Shown here in pieces: positions 17,153 to 25,864 of a stretch of 64,000 bases of DNA (its first letter is position 1; each line of letters starts with the position of its first letter). The notes under the pieces were generated by a model that saw nothing but the letters and a program-made list of their open reading frames with translations, did no database searches and had not been told where the DNA came from. A program made the translations under genes and the position numbers. Source of the DNA: Chamaesiphon minutus PCC 6605 (GTDB lineage: Bacteria; Cyanobacteriota; Cyanobacteriia; Cyanobacteriales; Chamaesiphonaceae). Where the stretch lies: the NCBI RefSeq assembly GCF_000317145.1, contig NC_019697.1:1550001-1614000 (forward strand), written 5' to 3'.

Positions 17153-19426
17153 TCAGTTTATGGATAATTCTTGGAGAGATTTAGAATTTGTTAAAGTTTC
17201 AACTTGCTTAAATACCACCGGATTAGTATAAGCATTGATGACATTTTTAATAATACCCAGACCGACATCTCCCATCAGTGTCATAATCGATTCTGGATGA
17301 AATTGAACTGCCGCAATCGGTAAATTTTGATGTTCGATCGCCATGATCGTGCCATCTTCAGTGACTGCCGTGACTTGCAGTTGTGAGGGCAAACAATCGG
17401 GAATCGCATACAAAGAATGGTAACGACCCGCATCAAAAGCAGTAGGTAAGCCTTGGAATAAAATTGACTCTGGATCGGTAATCTGAATTCGAGACGATTT
17501 ACCATGTTGAGGATAATCCAGAACTCCTAATTCTCCACCGTAAGCTTCGACAATGCTCTGTAATCCCAAGCACACCCCAAAAATCGGAATTTGTCGTTTA
17601 ACACAAGCCTGAATCGTTGCAGTTATCCCAAAGTCGCTGGGTTTGCCCGGTCCAGGCGACAATACTACTAAATCTGGCTGAAGCCTGTCGAAAACTTGCT
17701 CGCAAAAACCATGCCGCAAGGTTGTTACCGTAACACCGCACTGACGAAGATAATTAGCCAGGGTGTGAACGAAAGAATCTTCGTAATCAATTAACAGCAC
17801 TCGCTGATGAGCTTGGGTAAGGGCGGGATGATGTTCGACCACAATGTGCATATTTTTCAGGTCTGCATGATGTTCGATCGCCGCGTGCGGATTTTGTTTG
17901 GCGGACGAAACTTTAGCAGATTTAAGCGTTTGGAATGCCGCTGCCCCTTTTAATAAGGTTTCCGCTTCTTCTGCTGCGGGAATAGAATCATAGAGCAGTG
18001 TCGCGCCAACGCGGACTTGAGCGATCGAATCTTTCAACTCAACAGTTCGCAAAATTAACCCTGTATTCAAATCCCCTTTAAAGGTCAAATAACCAACAGC
18101 TCCGCCATACCACCGTCGAGCACTGCGTTCGTGCTGTTCGAGAAACTCCATCGCTGCTTTTTTGGGCGCGCCAGTGACGGTAACTGCCCATAAATGGGAT
18201 AAAAAGGCATCAATGGCATCAAATTCAGGGCGTAATAATCCTTCAACATGATCGACTGTGTGAATTAAATGACTGTATAGTTCGATCTGCCGACGACTGA
18301 GTACTTTGACGGAACCAGGCTGACAAATCCGCGATTTATCGTTGCGATCGACATCAGTACACATGGTTAACTCAGATTCATCTTTGCGAGAATTGAGTAA
18401 CTCTAAAATATTTGTGGCATCTTCGATCGAGTTGCTACCGCGACGAATCGTACCACTAATCGGACAGGTTTCGACTCGGCGATCTTCTACTCGTACAAAC
18501 ATTTCTGGAGAAGCACCGACTATATATTCCCCCCCTAAATTGAGGATAAAACTAAAGGGACTGGGATTAATTTTTTGTAAAGTCTCAAACAGAGTGACGG
18601 GAGGAATATCGCAACTTTCAAAAAAACTTTGACTGGTAACTACCTCAAACAAATCGCCGCGCCGAAAATAATCTAAGGCTGTTTCTACTTTAGCTGCATA
18701 TTCTCCTGGGGCATGGTCGGCGGTTTTGGTTAGGGCTAACTGTTGTCCGCGATAATCGATATATTCCCCCGTTCGTGGTAGATCTCGATTGGTCTGTCCA
18801 TCGATTTCAAAATCGTACTGTAACTGAAAAGCCTGTTGTCGCTGATAATCGACGATCGTTAATTCATCGGGAAGATATAATACTAAATCTCGTGCATCGG
18901 TCGATCGCGGTAGTTTTTTAGTCATTTTCTCGAATTGAAAGACTAAATCGTAACCAAATGCACCATACAACCCTAAATACTCATCATCACTACTATTAAA
19001 CGCAAACATCACTTCCCGAATTAAGCTAAAAACCGAAGGTTGTTTGCTGCGTTCTTCTTCGGTAAAAACTTGAGTGGTAGGACGGATAAATCCCGTAACA
19101 AGCGCGAGATCTCGGTCTTGAATCTCTAATGCAGGGCAGTTGGCAAGACGATCGCTCAAATAAGAAATTAGGATTAGACCTCGCTGATTGAGAGCTTTGA
19201 TACTAAATGTATCCTCACGAGTGCTAATTTCTAGCGGAGGATTTACAAATCCAATTGCCCATTTTTTGTAACGTCCGGGATATTCATAATTACTGGTTAA
19301 CAGCCCGCCGCGTTGACTATCGAGCCGAGCCAACACTTCCTTTGTAGCCAAATCTATTGAAATTTCTTTACTGGAGCGAGAAACATGGATTTTGCCTTGA
19401 GTTGTGTAGCAAGTTGGATTAAACAC
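17153..19426 (-). CDS. trpE: Fused anthranilate synthase (TrpE-TrpG)
   Basis: 757 residues: component I (TrpE) about 1-530, linker, then a TrpG glutamine amidotransferase about 545-745. TrpE blocks include ISGTIRRGSN, LLNSRKDESELTMCTDVDRND and AVTVTGAPKKAAMEF. TrpG shows LLIDYEDSFVHTLANYLR, the nucleophile Cys in GVCLGLQSI (about 618) and the HPES triad part (about 711). The fused form is known from rhizobia, Azospirillum and some cyanobacteria, where a second copy often serves specialised metabolites. It makes anthranilate from chorismate and glutamine. Start is GTG at 19426 with AAGGAA eight bases upstream. It is the first enzyme gene of the operon and is preceded by a long untranslated leader. 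Confidence 0.95.
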   Translation of the reverse strand: MFNPTCYTTQGKIHVSRSSKEISIDLATKEVLARLDSQRGGLLTSNYEYPGRYKKWAIGFVNPPLEISTREDTFSIKALNQRGLILISYLSDRLANCPALEIQDRDLALVTGFIRPTTQVFTEEERSKQPSVFSLIREVMFAFNSSDDEYLGLYGAFGYDLVFQFEKMTKKLPRSTDARDLVLYLPDELTIVDYQRQQAFQLQYDFEIDGQTNRDLPRTGEYIDYRGQQLALTKTADHAPGEYAAKVETALDYFRRGDLFEVVTSQSFFESCDIPPVTLFETLQKINPSPFSFILNLGGEYIVGASPEMFVRVEDRRVETCPISGTIRRGSNSIEDATNILELLNSRKDESELTMCTDVDRNDKSRICQPGSVKVLSRRQIELYSHLIHTVDHVEGLLRPEFDAIDAFLSHLWAVTVTGAPKKAAMEFLEQHERSARRWYGGAVGYLTFKGDLNTGLILRTVELKDSIAQVRVGATLLYDSIPAAEEAETLLKGAAAFQTLKSAKVSSAKQNPHAAIEHHADLKNMHIVVEHHPALTQAHQRVLLIDYEDSFVHTLANYLRQCGVTVTTLRHGFCEQVFDRLQPDLVVLSPGPGKPSDFGITATIQACVKRQIPIFGVCLGLQSIVEAYGGELGVLDYPQHGKSSRIQITDPESILFQGLPTAFDAGRYHSLYAIPDCLPSQLQVTAVTEDGTIMAIEHQNLPIAAVQFHPESIMTLMGDVGLGIIKNVINAYTNPVVFKQVETLTNSKSLQELSIN

Positions 19427-19722
19427 GTAGTAATTTCCTTAAAAAATAGTTTCGTTAGCTCTCAAACTTTTGTAGGGGTTCCCATCTTTTTTGTAAAAAA
19501 TACACAGGATTGAAGCTTGAGTTAGATCGTCAACTGCTGAAGGATGTAAAATTATTGCTGAGACTTGGCTGGGGATGAGTAACTTCACTAAAACCGAGTA
19601 TTCGGTGAATCGCTAATCCTAACCCTGTCATCTAGATAATTATTTTGGAACGAGGCGTAGCCCAAAACTAGTGCATATCTAAATCATTAATTGCTGTGTT
19701 GCTTTAGGCGGCAATTAATGCA
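19427..19722 (-). other. Long leader of the trpEG operon
   Basis: 296 bp between the conserved 84-bp element and the trpEG start codon. The only short reading frame noted is a 33-codon one (ATG at about 19633) with no evident tryptophan run, so a classical attenuator peptide is not supported. The sequence near the start (TAGGGGTTCCCATC) gives no strong terminator. A leader-based control or a second promoter remains possible. Confidence 0.4.
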
Positions 19723-19806
19723 TGAACTAACCATATAAATAAAATGTATTCTCTGTCTTGCACATTTCCCCGAAAAAATAGCAAATTATTGCGAAAACAG
19801 ATAAAT
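19723..19806 (-). promoter_or_regulatory. 84-bp conserved promoter/operator element, copy upstream of trpEG
   Basis: Matches 22954-23037 at 80 of 84 positions in the same orientation relative to the downstream gene. The shared core reads, in transcription sense, TTTTCGCAATAATTTGC, then TTTTTTCGGGGAAATGTGC, AAGACAG, and a conserved TTTATATGG that could serve as an extended -10 region. It begins only 15 bp after the stop codon of the AraC-type gene. The spacing to the start codon is 296 bp here and 24 bp at the other copy. Probably bound by that regulator (inference). Confidence 0.75.
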
Positions 19807-19821
19807 CATTGATTTTGAAAA

Positions 19822-20724
19822 CTATTTTGTGTCACGTTGATACATTTTTGGGGTTTTATTTGTATGCTTACGAAAAATATTGCTGAAGTGACTCTGACTA
19901 CTAAACCCAACTCGTTCTGAGACTTCAGCAATAGATAATTCTTGCGTGCGTAGTAATTGTTTTGCTCGTTCGATCCGGAGATAAATTACGTATTGATATG
20001 CCGTCATTCCCGTAGACTGCTTAAACAAACTAGTAAAGTAAAAAGGACTCATCCCCACTACCTTGGCAATATCCTTGAGCGACAAATCCTCTGTTAGATG
20101 CTCGTTAATGTACGAGATCGCTTGTTGTAACTTACTCTTAGACAAACCATTAGGATCTCGGAGCGACTGGTTTTTGGTACAATATTGGCGAATCAGGTGA
20201 ATTGACAGGGCTGAGATCAGATGCTCGACATAGAGATGACAGCACAATTCACCCGATTTAAGTTCTGAAATTAGCCCTAGGCAACATTGGTAAATTAGCG
20301 GATCGGGCGTGGCAAAGCGGGGTAAGATTTCGATCGACTCCATACCTGTGGATTCATAGGCAATTTGAGTCATAAATCTTGGCTCTAAACACAATAAAAA
20401 AAATTCCCATTCTCGATCCCAGCTCTGCTTATTTTTGGTATGGGCGGGAAAGATCGTAATATCTCCTTTGTCAAACTGTTGATGCAGTTTACGATCGCCA
20501 GACCAACGCCAAATCGGAATTTGGGGGCTGTTATTAATAATAATTGAATGGTAAGTACTAGAGAAGTACGGAGTTTCCCAAGTAGACTGGCGGTGATATT
20601 CAAGAAAAGTCCCCTTCCATTCTAGTTTGTGACTTGATAATAAAGGTTTTTTAGGTAATAGCTGTGAAAGATCGGAATTTCGATTGCCGAAAATGAGGCT
20701 AGGTTGCTCGCTTTTTGATAGCAT
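19822..20724 (-). CDS. AraC-family transcriptional regulator
   Basis: 300 residues. The last 100 residues are a clear AraC/XylS double helix-turn-helix: DLSLKDIAKVVGMSPFYFTSLFKQ for the first and LSIAEVSERVGFSSQSHFSNIFRK for the second, with the typical PxxYR-like ending (TPKMYQRD). The N-terminal about 190 residues look like a ligand-binding domain with no obvious relative recognised. It is the first gene of the minus-strand indolocarbazole set and its stop is 15 bp from the conserved 84-bp element, so it is the best candidate for pathway-specific activator. The inducer is unknown. Confidence 0.9.
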   Translation of the reverse strand: MLSKSEQPSLIFGNRNSDLSQLLPKKPLLSSHKLEWKGTFLEYHRQSTWETPYFSSTYHSIIINNSPQIPIWRWSGDRKLHQQFDKGDITIFPAHTKNKQSWDREWEFFLLCLEPRFMTQIAYESTGMESIEILPRFATPDPLIYQCCLGLISELKSGELCCHLYVEHLISALSIHLIRQYCTKNQSLRDPNGLSKSKLQQAISYINEHLTEDLSLKDIAKVVGMSPFYFTSLFKQSTGMTAYQYVIYLRIERAKQLLRTQELSIAEVSERVGFSSQSHFSNIFRKHTNKTPKMYQRDTK

Positions 20725-21065
20725 TTATATTTTTAAGTTAGAGAAATTGGCAATATAATTTGATTCACTCCATTAACCCCAAGTTAGAGTTAAAGGAAGA
20801 TATTTTATTCAAAAAATATAAATAGCATTAACCTATTTAGGGACTTGCGCGAACAAAATACCCCACCTATTTGTGGGTTTAGATTGTGCCTATGGCAGCC
20901 CATATCCACAAACTTTGCTCAACCCTAAAAGGTTGAGCGAAGCGATGTACTGAGCTAAGTCGAAGTGTCGAAACCTGTCAGACTGGTAAGTGATTAAATT
21001 GCAAGCCCTTTAGCTTACAAGCTTTACGATGGTGGGACAGTCCGAATGCCAGCAAGGGCGTATCA
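20725..21065. other. Intergenic region upstream of the AraC-type gene
   Basis: No gene recognised. Contains AT-rich probable promoter sequence next to the regulator's start (20725-20830) and a palindromic module at 20929-20976 (AGGTTGAGCGAAGC...TGTCGAAACCT) of the dispersed-repeat kind. It ends at the insertion site of an IS, whose 5-bp target duplicate TATCA is at 21061-21065. Confidence 0.5.
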
Positions 21066-22559
21066 CTCGATGTTCAAGTTTTTGAAAACTGCTGAAGTGT
21101 ATGATATGGGATGAAGGATCGGTATAGAAAGGTAAAGACATGCTACTCAATAAGCCTTTGCCCTTCATCGAAGACTTTATCAACGAATTGAACAAGGGAC
21201 TGAAAAGTTACAATCCAGATGGGGGCTTGAGCAGAATTCAGCGTGGATGGATCGGATTCTGTCTGATGGGCATAATACTGACGAACAGCGTATGCTGGGC
21301 AAGATTTGAACGGGTGAGCCTGGGGAAATACAGCCTGGGAGCCTTATCATGGATGTTTCGCAAATCCAAACTGCCATGGGAGATGATGCTTCAAGTTAGT
21401 ATAGCAATAGTGCTCAAGCAGTATGGTATTTCTGGAGGTACTTTGGTGACTGACGACTCAGATCATCAGCGCAGTAAGAAGACACCAAGGTTATTCAAAA
21501 CCCATAAAATCAGAGACAAAGGTAGCGGGGGATATATAAATGGTCAAAACATAGTGTTATTAATACTAGTTACTGACAAAGTGAGCTTGCCAGTTGGATT
21601 TGAGGTCTATCAACCTGACCCTCAACAACAAGCATGGACAAGAGAAGATCAACGTCTGAGAAAGAAAGGTATCGCGAAAAAAAACCGCCCAGAGGCTCCA
21701 CCCCATAATCCAGACTACCCAACTAAACCAGAATTAGTGTTGCGATTAATGGAGCAGTTTCGGAAGCACCACAGTCAAATCAAGATCAAAGCCGTCGTTG
21801 CTGATGCACTATATGGTCAGGCAAAATTCATGGATGCAGCATCAGGCTTATTTGGTGGAGTCCAAGTCATTAGCCAATTGCGTTATAACCAAAATATTCG
21901 TTTTCGAGGCCGAAAACAAAGCCTAAAGCACTATTTTTCAAGTTATCCGGGAGTTCCTCAAGAGTTGAGTATTCGAGGTCAACCTGCCATTACAGCCAAT
22001 GTTGGAAGTATCAGAGTGGAAGTTTGTGCTCACGGAAAAAAGCGATTTGTGATTGCGCTGAAGTATCCGGGTGAGCAAGATTATCGATATTTAGTTGCTA
22101 CGGATCTGACTTGGCGCACCATAGATATCATCCAAGCGTATACACTGAGATGGTTAGTAGAGGTTTTCATCGAGGACTGGAAGTCTTATGAAGGTTGGGC
22201 GCAGTTGGCCAAGCAAACAGGTAAAGAAGGGACAAGCCGTGGCCTGACCCTGAGTCTGTTGCTTGACTTATGCCTCTTGCTTCACCCGAGACAAATAGCC
22301 CGCGTTGACAGCAAGCTGCCCGCATATACTGTGGGCAGTCTACTCCGCAATCTTCAGATGGAAGCTTTGTTGTTATATTTTGAGCAGTTGCTACAAGCAC
22401 CTAATCCGGTTGAGCAGTTGAATCAATTAAGTCAATCAGTTCAGGAGTTTTTCCTTTTGAGATCGTCTGGTAAACATATGAGTGGTAGAGATTTAGGTCG
22501 CTTAGAACCCACTCCCTCCCTCAATCGTCGAGCTGTAGCTTAAAAACTTGAACATCGAG
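21066..22559 (+). mobile_element. Insertion sequence of about 1,494 bp, ISH3-like IS4 group
   Basis: Perfect 18-bp terminal inverted repeats CTCGATGTTCAAGTTTTT, with a 5-bp duplication TATCA at 21061-21065 and 22560-22564. A 5-bp duplication fits the ISH3 branch of IS4-like elements. It is inserted between the AraC-type regulator and the RTX-like gene, so the two halves of the presumed regulon are now about 1.5 kb further apart than before. Confidence 0.92.
21140..22543 (+). CDS. DDE transposase of the 1,494-bp IS
   Basis: 467 residues, a DDE transposase. Likely catalytic residues: first Asp in GGTLVTDDSDHQRS (about 107-115), second Asp in KAVVADALYGQAKF (about 222), and Glu in RWLVEVFIEDWKSYEGW (about 345-355). 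The reading frame is uninterrupted and lies fully between the terminal repeats. Not related at the sequence level to the transposase at 3502, 44806 and 54037. Confidence 0.93.
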   Translation: MLLNKPLPFIEDFINELNKGLKSYNPDGGLSRIQRGWIGFCLMGIILTNSVCWARFERVSLGKYSLGALSWMFRKSKLPWEMMLQVSIAIVLKQYGISGGTLVTDDSDHQRSKKTPRLFKTHKIRDKGSGGYINGQNIVLLILVTDKVSLPVGFEVYQPDPQQQAWTREDQRLRKKGIAKKNRPEAPPHNPDYPTKPELVLRLMEQFRKHHSQIKIKAVVADALYGQAKFMDAASGLFGGVQVISQLRYNQNIRFRGRKQSLKHYFSSYPGVPQELSIRGQPAITANVGSIRVEVCAHGKKRFVIALKYPGEQDYRYLVATDLTWRTIDIIQAYTLRWLVEVFIEDWKSYEGWAQLAKQTGKEGTSRGLTLSLLLDLCLLLHPRQIARVDSKLPAYTVGSLLRNLQMEALLLYFEQLLQAPNPVEQLNQLSQSVQEFFLLRSSGKHMSGRDLGRLEPTPSLNRRAVA

Positions 22560-22564
22560 TATCA

Positions 22565-22953
22565 ACGCGATCGTCCAAATAAAGAAGCCGATGCGCGGTG
22601 CAGGTCAATATGGTGAATAACAATTTGTAATCTAATCCATCTGCCCTGATATTAGATACTATTGCCAATATTTTAGCTCTACCTTTTGGATGATATATCC
22701 AAAAAAAGCTGCTCGCGATAACAATCATATTAAATCAGTCATTTGGCCGATTATAACTAATCCCAATTGTGCAGACGAGCGCATTACGTTCGTCCATTTT
22801 GCCGATCGTTATGAATAATCCCAATTGCACTCTAAACCGCAGAGCGACTGAAGCTCATATCGATCGATCGAGGATGAGAATCTTTAGATATAGACACTTT
22901 TTGTAGAGAAATTATCTGGTGCAATTACTAGACAATTATCTTAAAAACTAATA
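22565..22953. other. Intergenic region between the IS and the RTX-like gene's promoter
   Basis: No gene supported. Two degenerate copies of TAATCCCAATTG occur at about 22757-22768 and 22815-22826, each near a CGATCGTT/GTTCGTCC sequence. Remaining sequence is AT-rich. A 62-codon minus-strand frame crosses the IS boundary and shows no recognisable similarity. Confidence 0.4.
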
Positions 22954-23037
22954 ATTTATCTGTTTTCGCAATAATTTGCTATTTTTTCGGGGAAATGTGC
23001 AAGACAGAAACTACATATTGTTTATATGGTTAGTTCA
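22954..23037 (+). promoter_or_regulatory. 84-bp conserved promoter/operator element, copy upstream of the RTX-like gene
   Basis: Same element as 19723-19806 (reverse complement), with four mismatches all in the 30 bases nearest the presumed -10 region. The perfect part covers about 54 bp (ATTTATC to AAGACAGA). It ends 24 bp before a GTG start at 23062, so here it almost certainly contains the core promoter. Conservation far beyond a -35/-10 pair indicates protein binding sites. Confidence 0.8.
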
Positions 23038-23061
23038 GGTATCAATTAGGGTATACGACTT

Positions 23062-25011
23062 GTGACAGATAGCAATCTCTCTACGGTTTTCGATAAAGCT
23101 AGTGTTCTCGATTTCCTCAACAGCAAACTGAGTGGCAACTCCTACGTTCGGAAAAACTTAGTTGCCAACAAAGCCGAATATAATCCCGAGATTCTCGAAC
23201 CTGGATTCATCCATGGTTGGGGTCTTTCCCACCGTCCGTCAGGTGTCGGCGGGCATTTTTGGGTCGTAGGCAATGGTTCGGCCATTTCCTACCAGTTTGT
23301 CGGCGATGTCAATGGTACTCCCTTGTTTCAAGACGAGATCGCATATATGGCAGTACCCCCCAGTGCCAATGGTGACAAAGCAAGTCCCACCGGAACTGTA
23401 TTTAACGGATCGAGTAATTTTGTCATTACTCAAGACGCTCCAAATGGCCCGATTACCGCACCGACAAAGTTTTTCTTTTCGACGATTAATGGGGAGATTC
23501 ACGCCTGGACAGAGCGCAAAAAGGCAGATGGCACATTTGATTGGCCCCTTGAATCCATGCCAGTCATCGATCGAGCGGCCCAAGGGAGCCAATACTTTGG
23601 ACTTGCCGTCGATAAAGCTGGCGACCATCTCTATGCCGTTGACGTTAGTCTGCGTCACACAATTGATGTCTTTGATGGCAACTTCAATGACATAACATCT
23701 ACAGTGGGATTCGTCAACCCCTTTGACGGTGGGGATGGCGTCCAAGTGGGCGATTATGCACCATTTAATATTCAAACCTTGGTCAATAAGGACGGCACAG
23801 AATCAGTATTTGTCACCTATACTACAACGCGAGAAGCTCCTCCTGTCAATTCTTCAATATTTTTTGCCGAACCACCACCACCGGGTGCTCCGCTCTCATC
23901 TACTAAATTTGCCGAATTTGATACTAAGGGTAATCTCATTGATGTCTGGGAGGATGGTGACAAGCTCCAGGCAGCTTGGGGAATAGCTTACGCACCAGAC
24001 AATTTTGGCGGATTATCCGATACTTTACTAGTGTCGAGTTTTGCTGATGGTACCACTACTGCATTCGATCCCATCACCAAAAAAGCGATCGATTATCTCC
24101 GCGATGAGGAAGGTAAACCACTGATAGTAGACGGGATCTGGGGAACCCTTTTTGGTAATGGTGCGAGCTTGGGCGATACCGATTCGTTCTACTTTGCCGC
24201 AGGACCCGATGCTGCAAAAGATGGCGTTTTTGGCCGATTACGTTGGGATGGTTCGCCGCTATTGCCCGACGATGCCCAGGTTGCTGATTTTACACAGCTC
24301 GCTGACAAATTGCTGGCACAAGATCCCTCGATTCTCGGTGGCGATGGCAATGATGTCCTCCATGGCACCCAAGGATCGGACTTTTTCCAAGCAGGTAAAG
24401 GCAACAACACCATGTTTGGCCATAAGGGCGATAACGTTTTTGCAGCAGCAGAGGGCAACGATATCGCTCATGGTGGTAATGGAGCAGATCTCTTCTACCT
24501 CGGCGACGGCAATAATACCATGCACGGCAAGAACGGAATTGGTATTTTTATGGCTGGAGAAGGTAACGATATCGCTCATGGTGGTAAAGATCGCGATCTA
24601 TTCATTCTGGGTAATGGGAATAATACCGTCCACACTGGTAACGGGATGAATATCGTCATGACTGGTAATGGTAAGGATATTATTTATGGTGGCAACGATC
24701 GAGATTACATCTACACAGGTGCTGGAGATGATATCATCCACGGCGGTAAGGGCAATAATGTCATTAGTGCGGGAATTGGCAATGATGTTGTTTACTTAGG
24801 CAATGGAGCCGATCGACTACTCTTAGACATCGGCGAAGGCGCAGCAACAATATGGAACTTTGACGCTAACGATTCGATTAGTCTTGGTACCACTGCGAAG
24901 AAAACCGACTCCATTACCACTCAATTATCTGGATTGGATACCCAAATTTTTGCGGGCAGCGATTTACTCGCAACCTTGTTAAATACTCAAGGTAATATTC
25001 AGATCGTCTAG
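23062..25011 (+). CDS. Beta-propeller (TIGR03118-like) protein with RTX-like C-terminal repeats
   Basis: 649 residues, GTG start. Residues about 20-420 look like the TIGR03118 family (beta-propeller-like; NLVANKAEYNPEILEPGFIHGWGLS, HFWVVGNGSA, LYAVDVSLRHTIDVFDGNF, WGIAYAPDNFGG, DGIWGTLFGNG). From about 425 to 590 there are many nonapeptide-type repeats such as GGDGNDVLHG, AEGNDIAHGG and GAGDDIIHGG that bind calcium in RTX proteins. No N-terminal signal peptide is seen, consistent with type I secretion through the C-terminus. It shares the 84-bp upstream element with the trp/indolocarbazole operon, so co-regulation is likely. Its job is unknown. An extracellular or sheath role is a guess. Confidence 0.8.
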   Translation: MTDSNLSTVFDKASVLDFLNSKLSGNSYVRKNLVANKAEYNPEILEPGFIHGWGLSHRPSGVGGHFWVVGNGSAISYQFVGDVNGTPLFQDEIAYMAVPPSANGDKASPTGTVFNGSSNFVITQDAPNGPITAPTKFFFSTINGEIHAWTERKKADGTFDWPLESMPVIDRAAQGSQYFGLAVDKAGDHLYAVDVSLRHTIDVFDGNFNDITSTVGFVNPFDGGDGVQVGDYAPFNIQTLVNKDGTESVFVTYTTTREAPPVNSSIFFAEPPPPGAPLSSTKFAEFDTKGNLIDVWEDGDKLQAAWGIAYAPDNFGGLSDTLLVSSFADGTTTAFDPITKKAIDYLRDEEGKPLIVDGIWGTLFGNGASLGDTDSFYFAAGPDAAKDGVFGRLRWDGSPLLPDDAQVADFTQLADKLLAQDPSILGGDGNDVLHGTQGSDFFQAGKGNNTMFGHKGDNVFAAAEGNDIAHGGNGADLFYLGDGNNTMHGKNGIGIFMAGEGNDIAHGGKDRDLFILGNGNNTVHTGNGMNIVMTGNGKDIIYGGNDRDYIYTGAGDDIIHGGKGNNVISAGIGNDVVYLGNGADRLLLDIGEGAATIWNFDANDSISLGTTAKKTDSITTQLSGLDTQIFAGSDLLATLLNTQGNIQIV

Positions 25012-25237
25012 GATTTTCTCAAGGCAAAATTAGGCGTTTACGCTCTACTTAGATCGTGCCTACGGCGATCTAGCGTCCAGTTAGGAGGATGTCTGAGGTC
25101 TCAATTTTGTTAAGTTCAAACCGCAAAAAAACCGGATCGTACATCCAGTAGTGACGATCGAATTCGGATTATGCTCCAGCTCGATCCAGTATTAAAATCA
25201 ACTCGATGTTAGTTTGAATTCTCTATTCACTCCTTTC

Positions 25238-25864
25238 ATGAAAGAGCTAAACCCAACTACCAGCACTCCAGATCGAGAACTACCCCGCTCCGCAGATTTG
25301 GCTCAAATTTCTATCTATGGATTGAGTTTTTTATCAGCGGGTTTATTTATCTTGTTACCATTTGCGAACTTACTCCACCCTAGCCCTTGGCAACGGAGTA
25401 TCGGCACCATTCATTCAGTTGCGGCATTTCTCACTACGATCGTTGCTGCCTATGCCGGACACTTGGCTTTTCCACTGATTCGGGGCACAAAAAAAATTCT
25501 CCCTCAACTGCGTACTCTGATTTTTTGGTCTACATTGCTGAGTTTTTTCGGGATAGTTTCAGGCAATTGGGCGTTTATGCGATATCGAGCAGGAATCGAG
25601 CATGGTGGAGCTAGTGCTTGGTTAAAACTAAATTCGCCACTAACTCACTATATGGTGGCGCAATATCACGAACTGAGCACAGTGTTTGTCATTCCCTTTG
25701 GTGTGGCCTGTACTTGGATCTTGTGGCGATATGGGGACAGTATTGTCGCGCCCGAATACCGTACCGTCCGAGCTGTTACTAGCATCGCCCTTATGGTGCT
25801 GATGTTTTTAGCAATGGGCGGAATGGTTTCGGGTTTGAGCATTGCCAAGATCCATGCCCTCTAA
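25238..25864 (+). CDS. Multipass membrane protein, unknown function
   Basis: About 208 residues from the ATG at 25238; a TTG at 25214 in the same frame would add eight residues. Five hydrophobic segments are visible (around SIYGLSFLSAGLFILLPFA, SVAAFLTTIVAAYAG, LIFWSTLLSFFGIVSG, LSTVFVIPFGVACTWIL and VTSIALMVLMFLAMGGMVSG). Several His residues lie at membrane borders (HSVAAF, GHLAF, HYMVAQYHEL), which could ligate heme or metal, but no family motif is recognised. It precedes two smaller membrane proteins on the same strand, which suggests a small membrane complex. Confidence 0.7.
   Translation: MKELNPTTSTPDRELPRSADLAQISIYGLSFLSAGLFILLPFANLLHPSPWQRSIGTIHSVAAFLTTIVAAYAGHLAFPLIRGTKKILPQLRTLIFWSTLLSFFGIVSGNWAFMRYRAGIEHGGASAWLKLNSPLTHYMVAQYHELSTVFVIPFGVACTWILWRYGDSIVAPEYRTVRAVTSIALMVLMFLAMGGMVSGLSIAKIHAL

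Noticed and set aside
19534-19635. 33-codon reading frame in the trpEG leader as a Trp attenuator peptide
   Set aside because: It has no tryptophan run and no matching terminator/antiterminator pair was visible.
25050-25072. Hairpin TAGATCG...CGATCTA after the RTX-like gene as a terminator
   Set aside because: A 7-bp stem without a following T-run is too weak to call.
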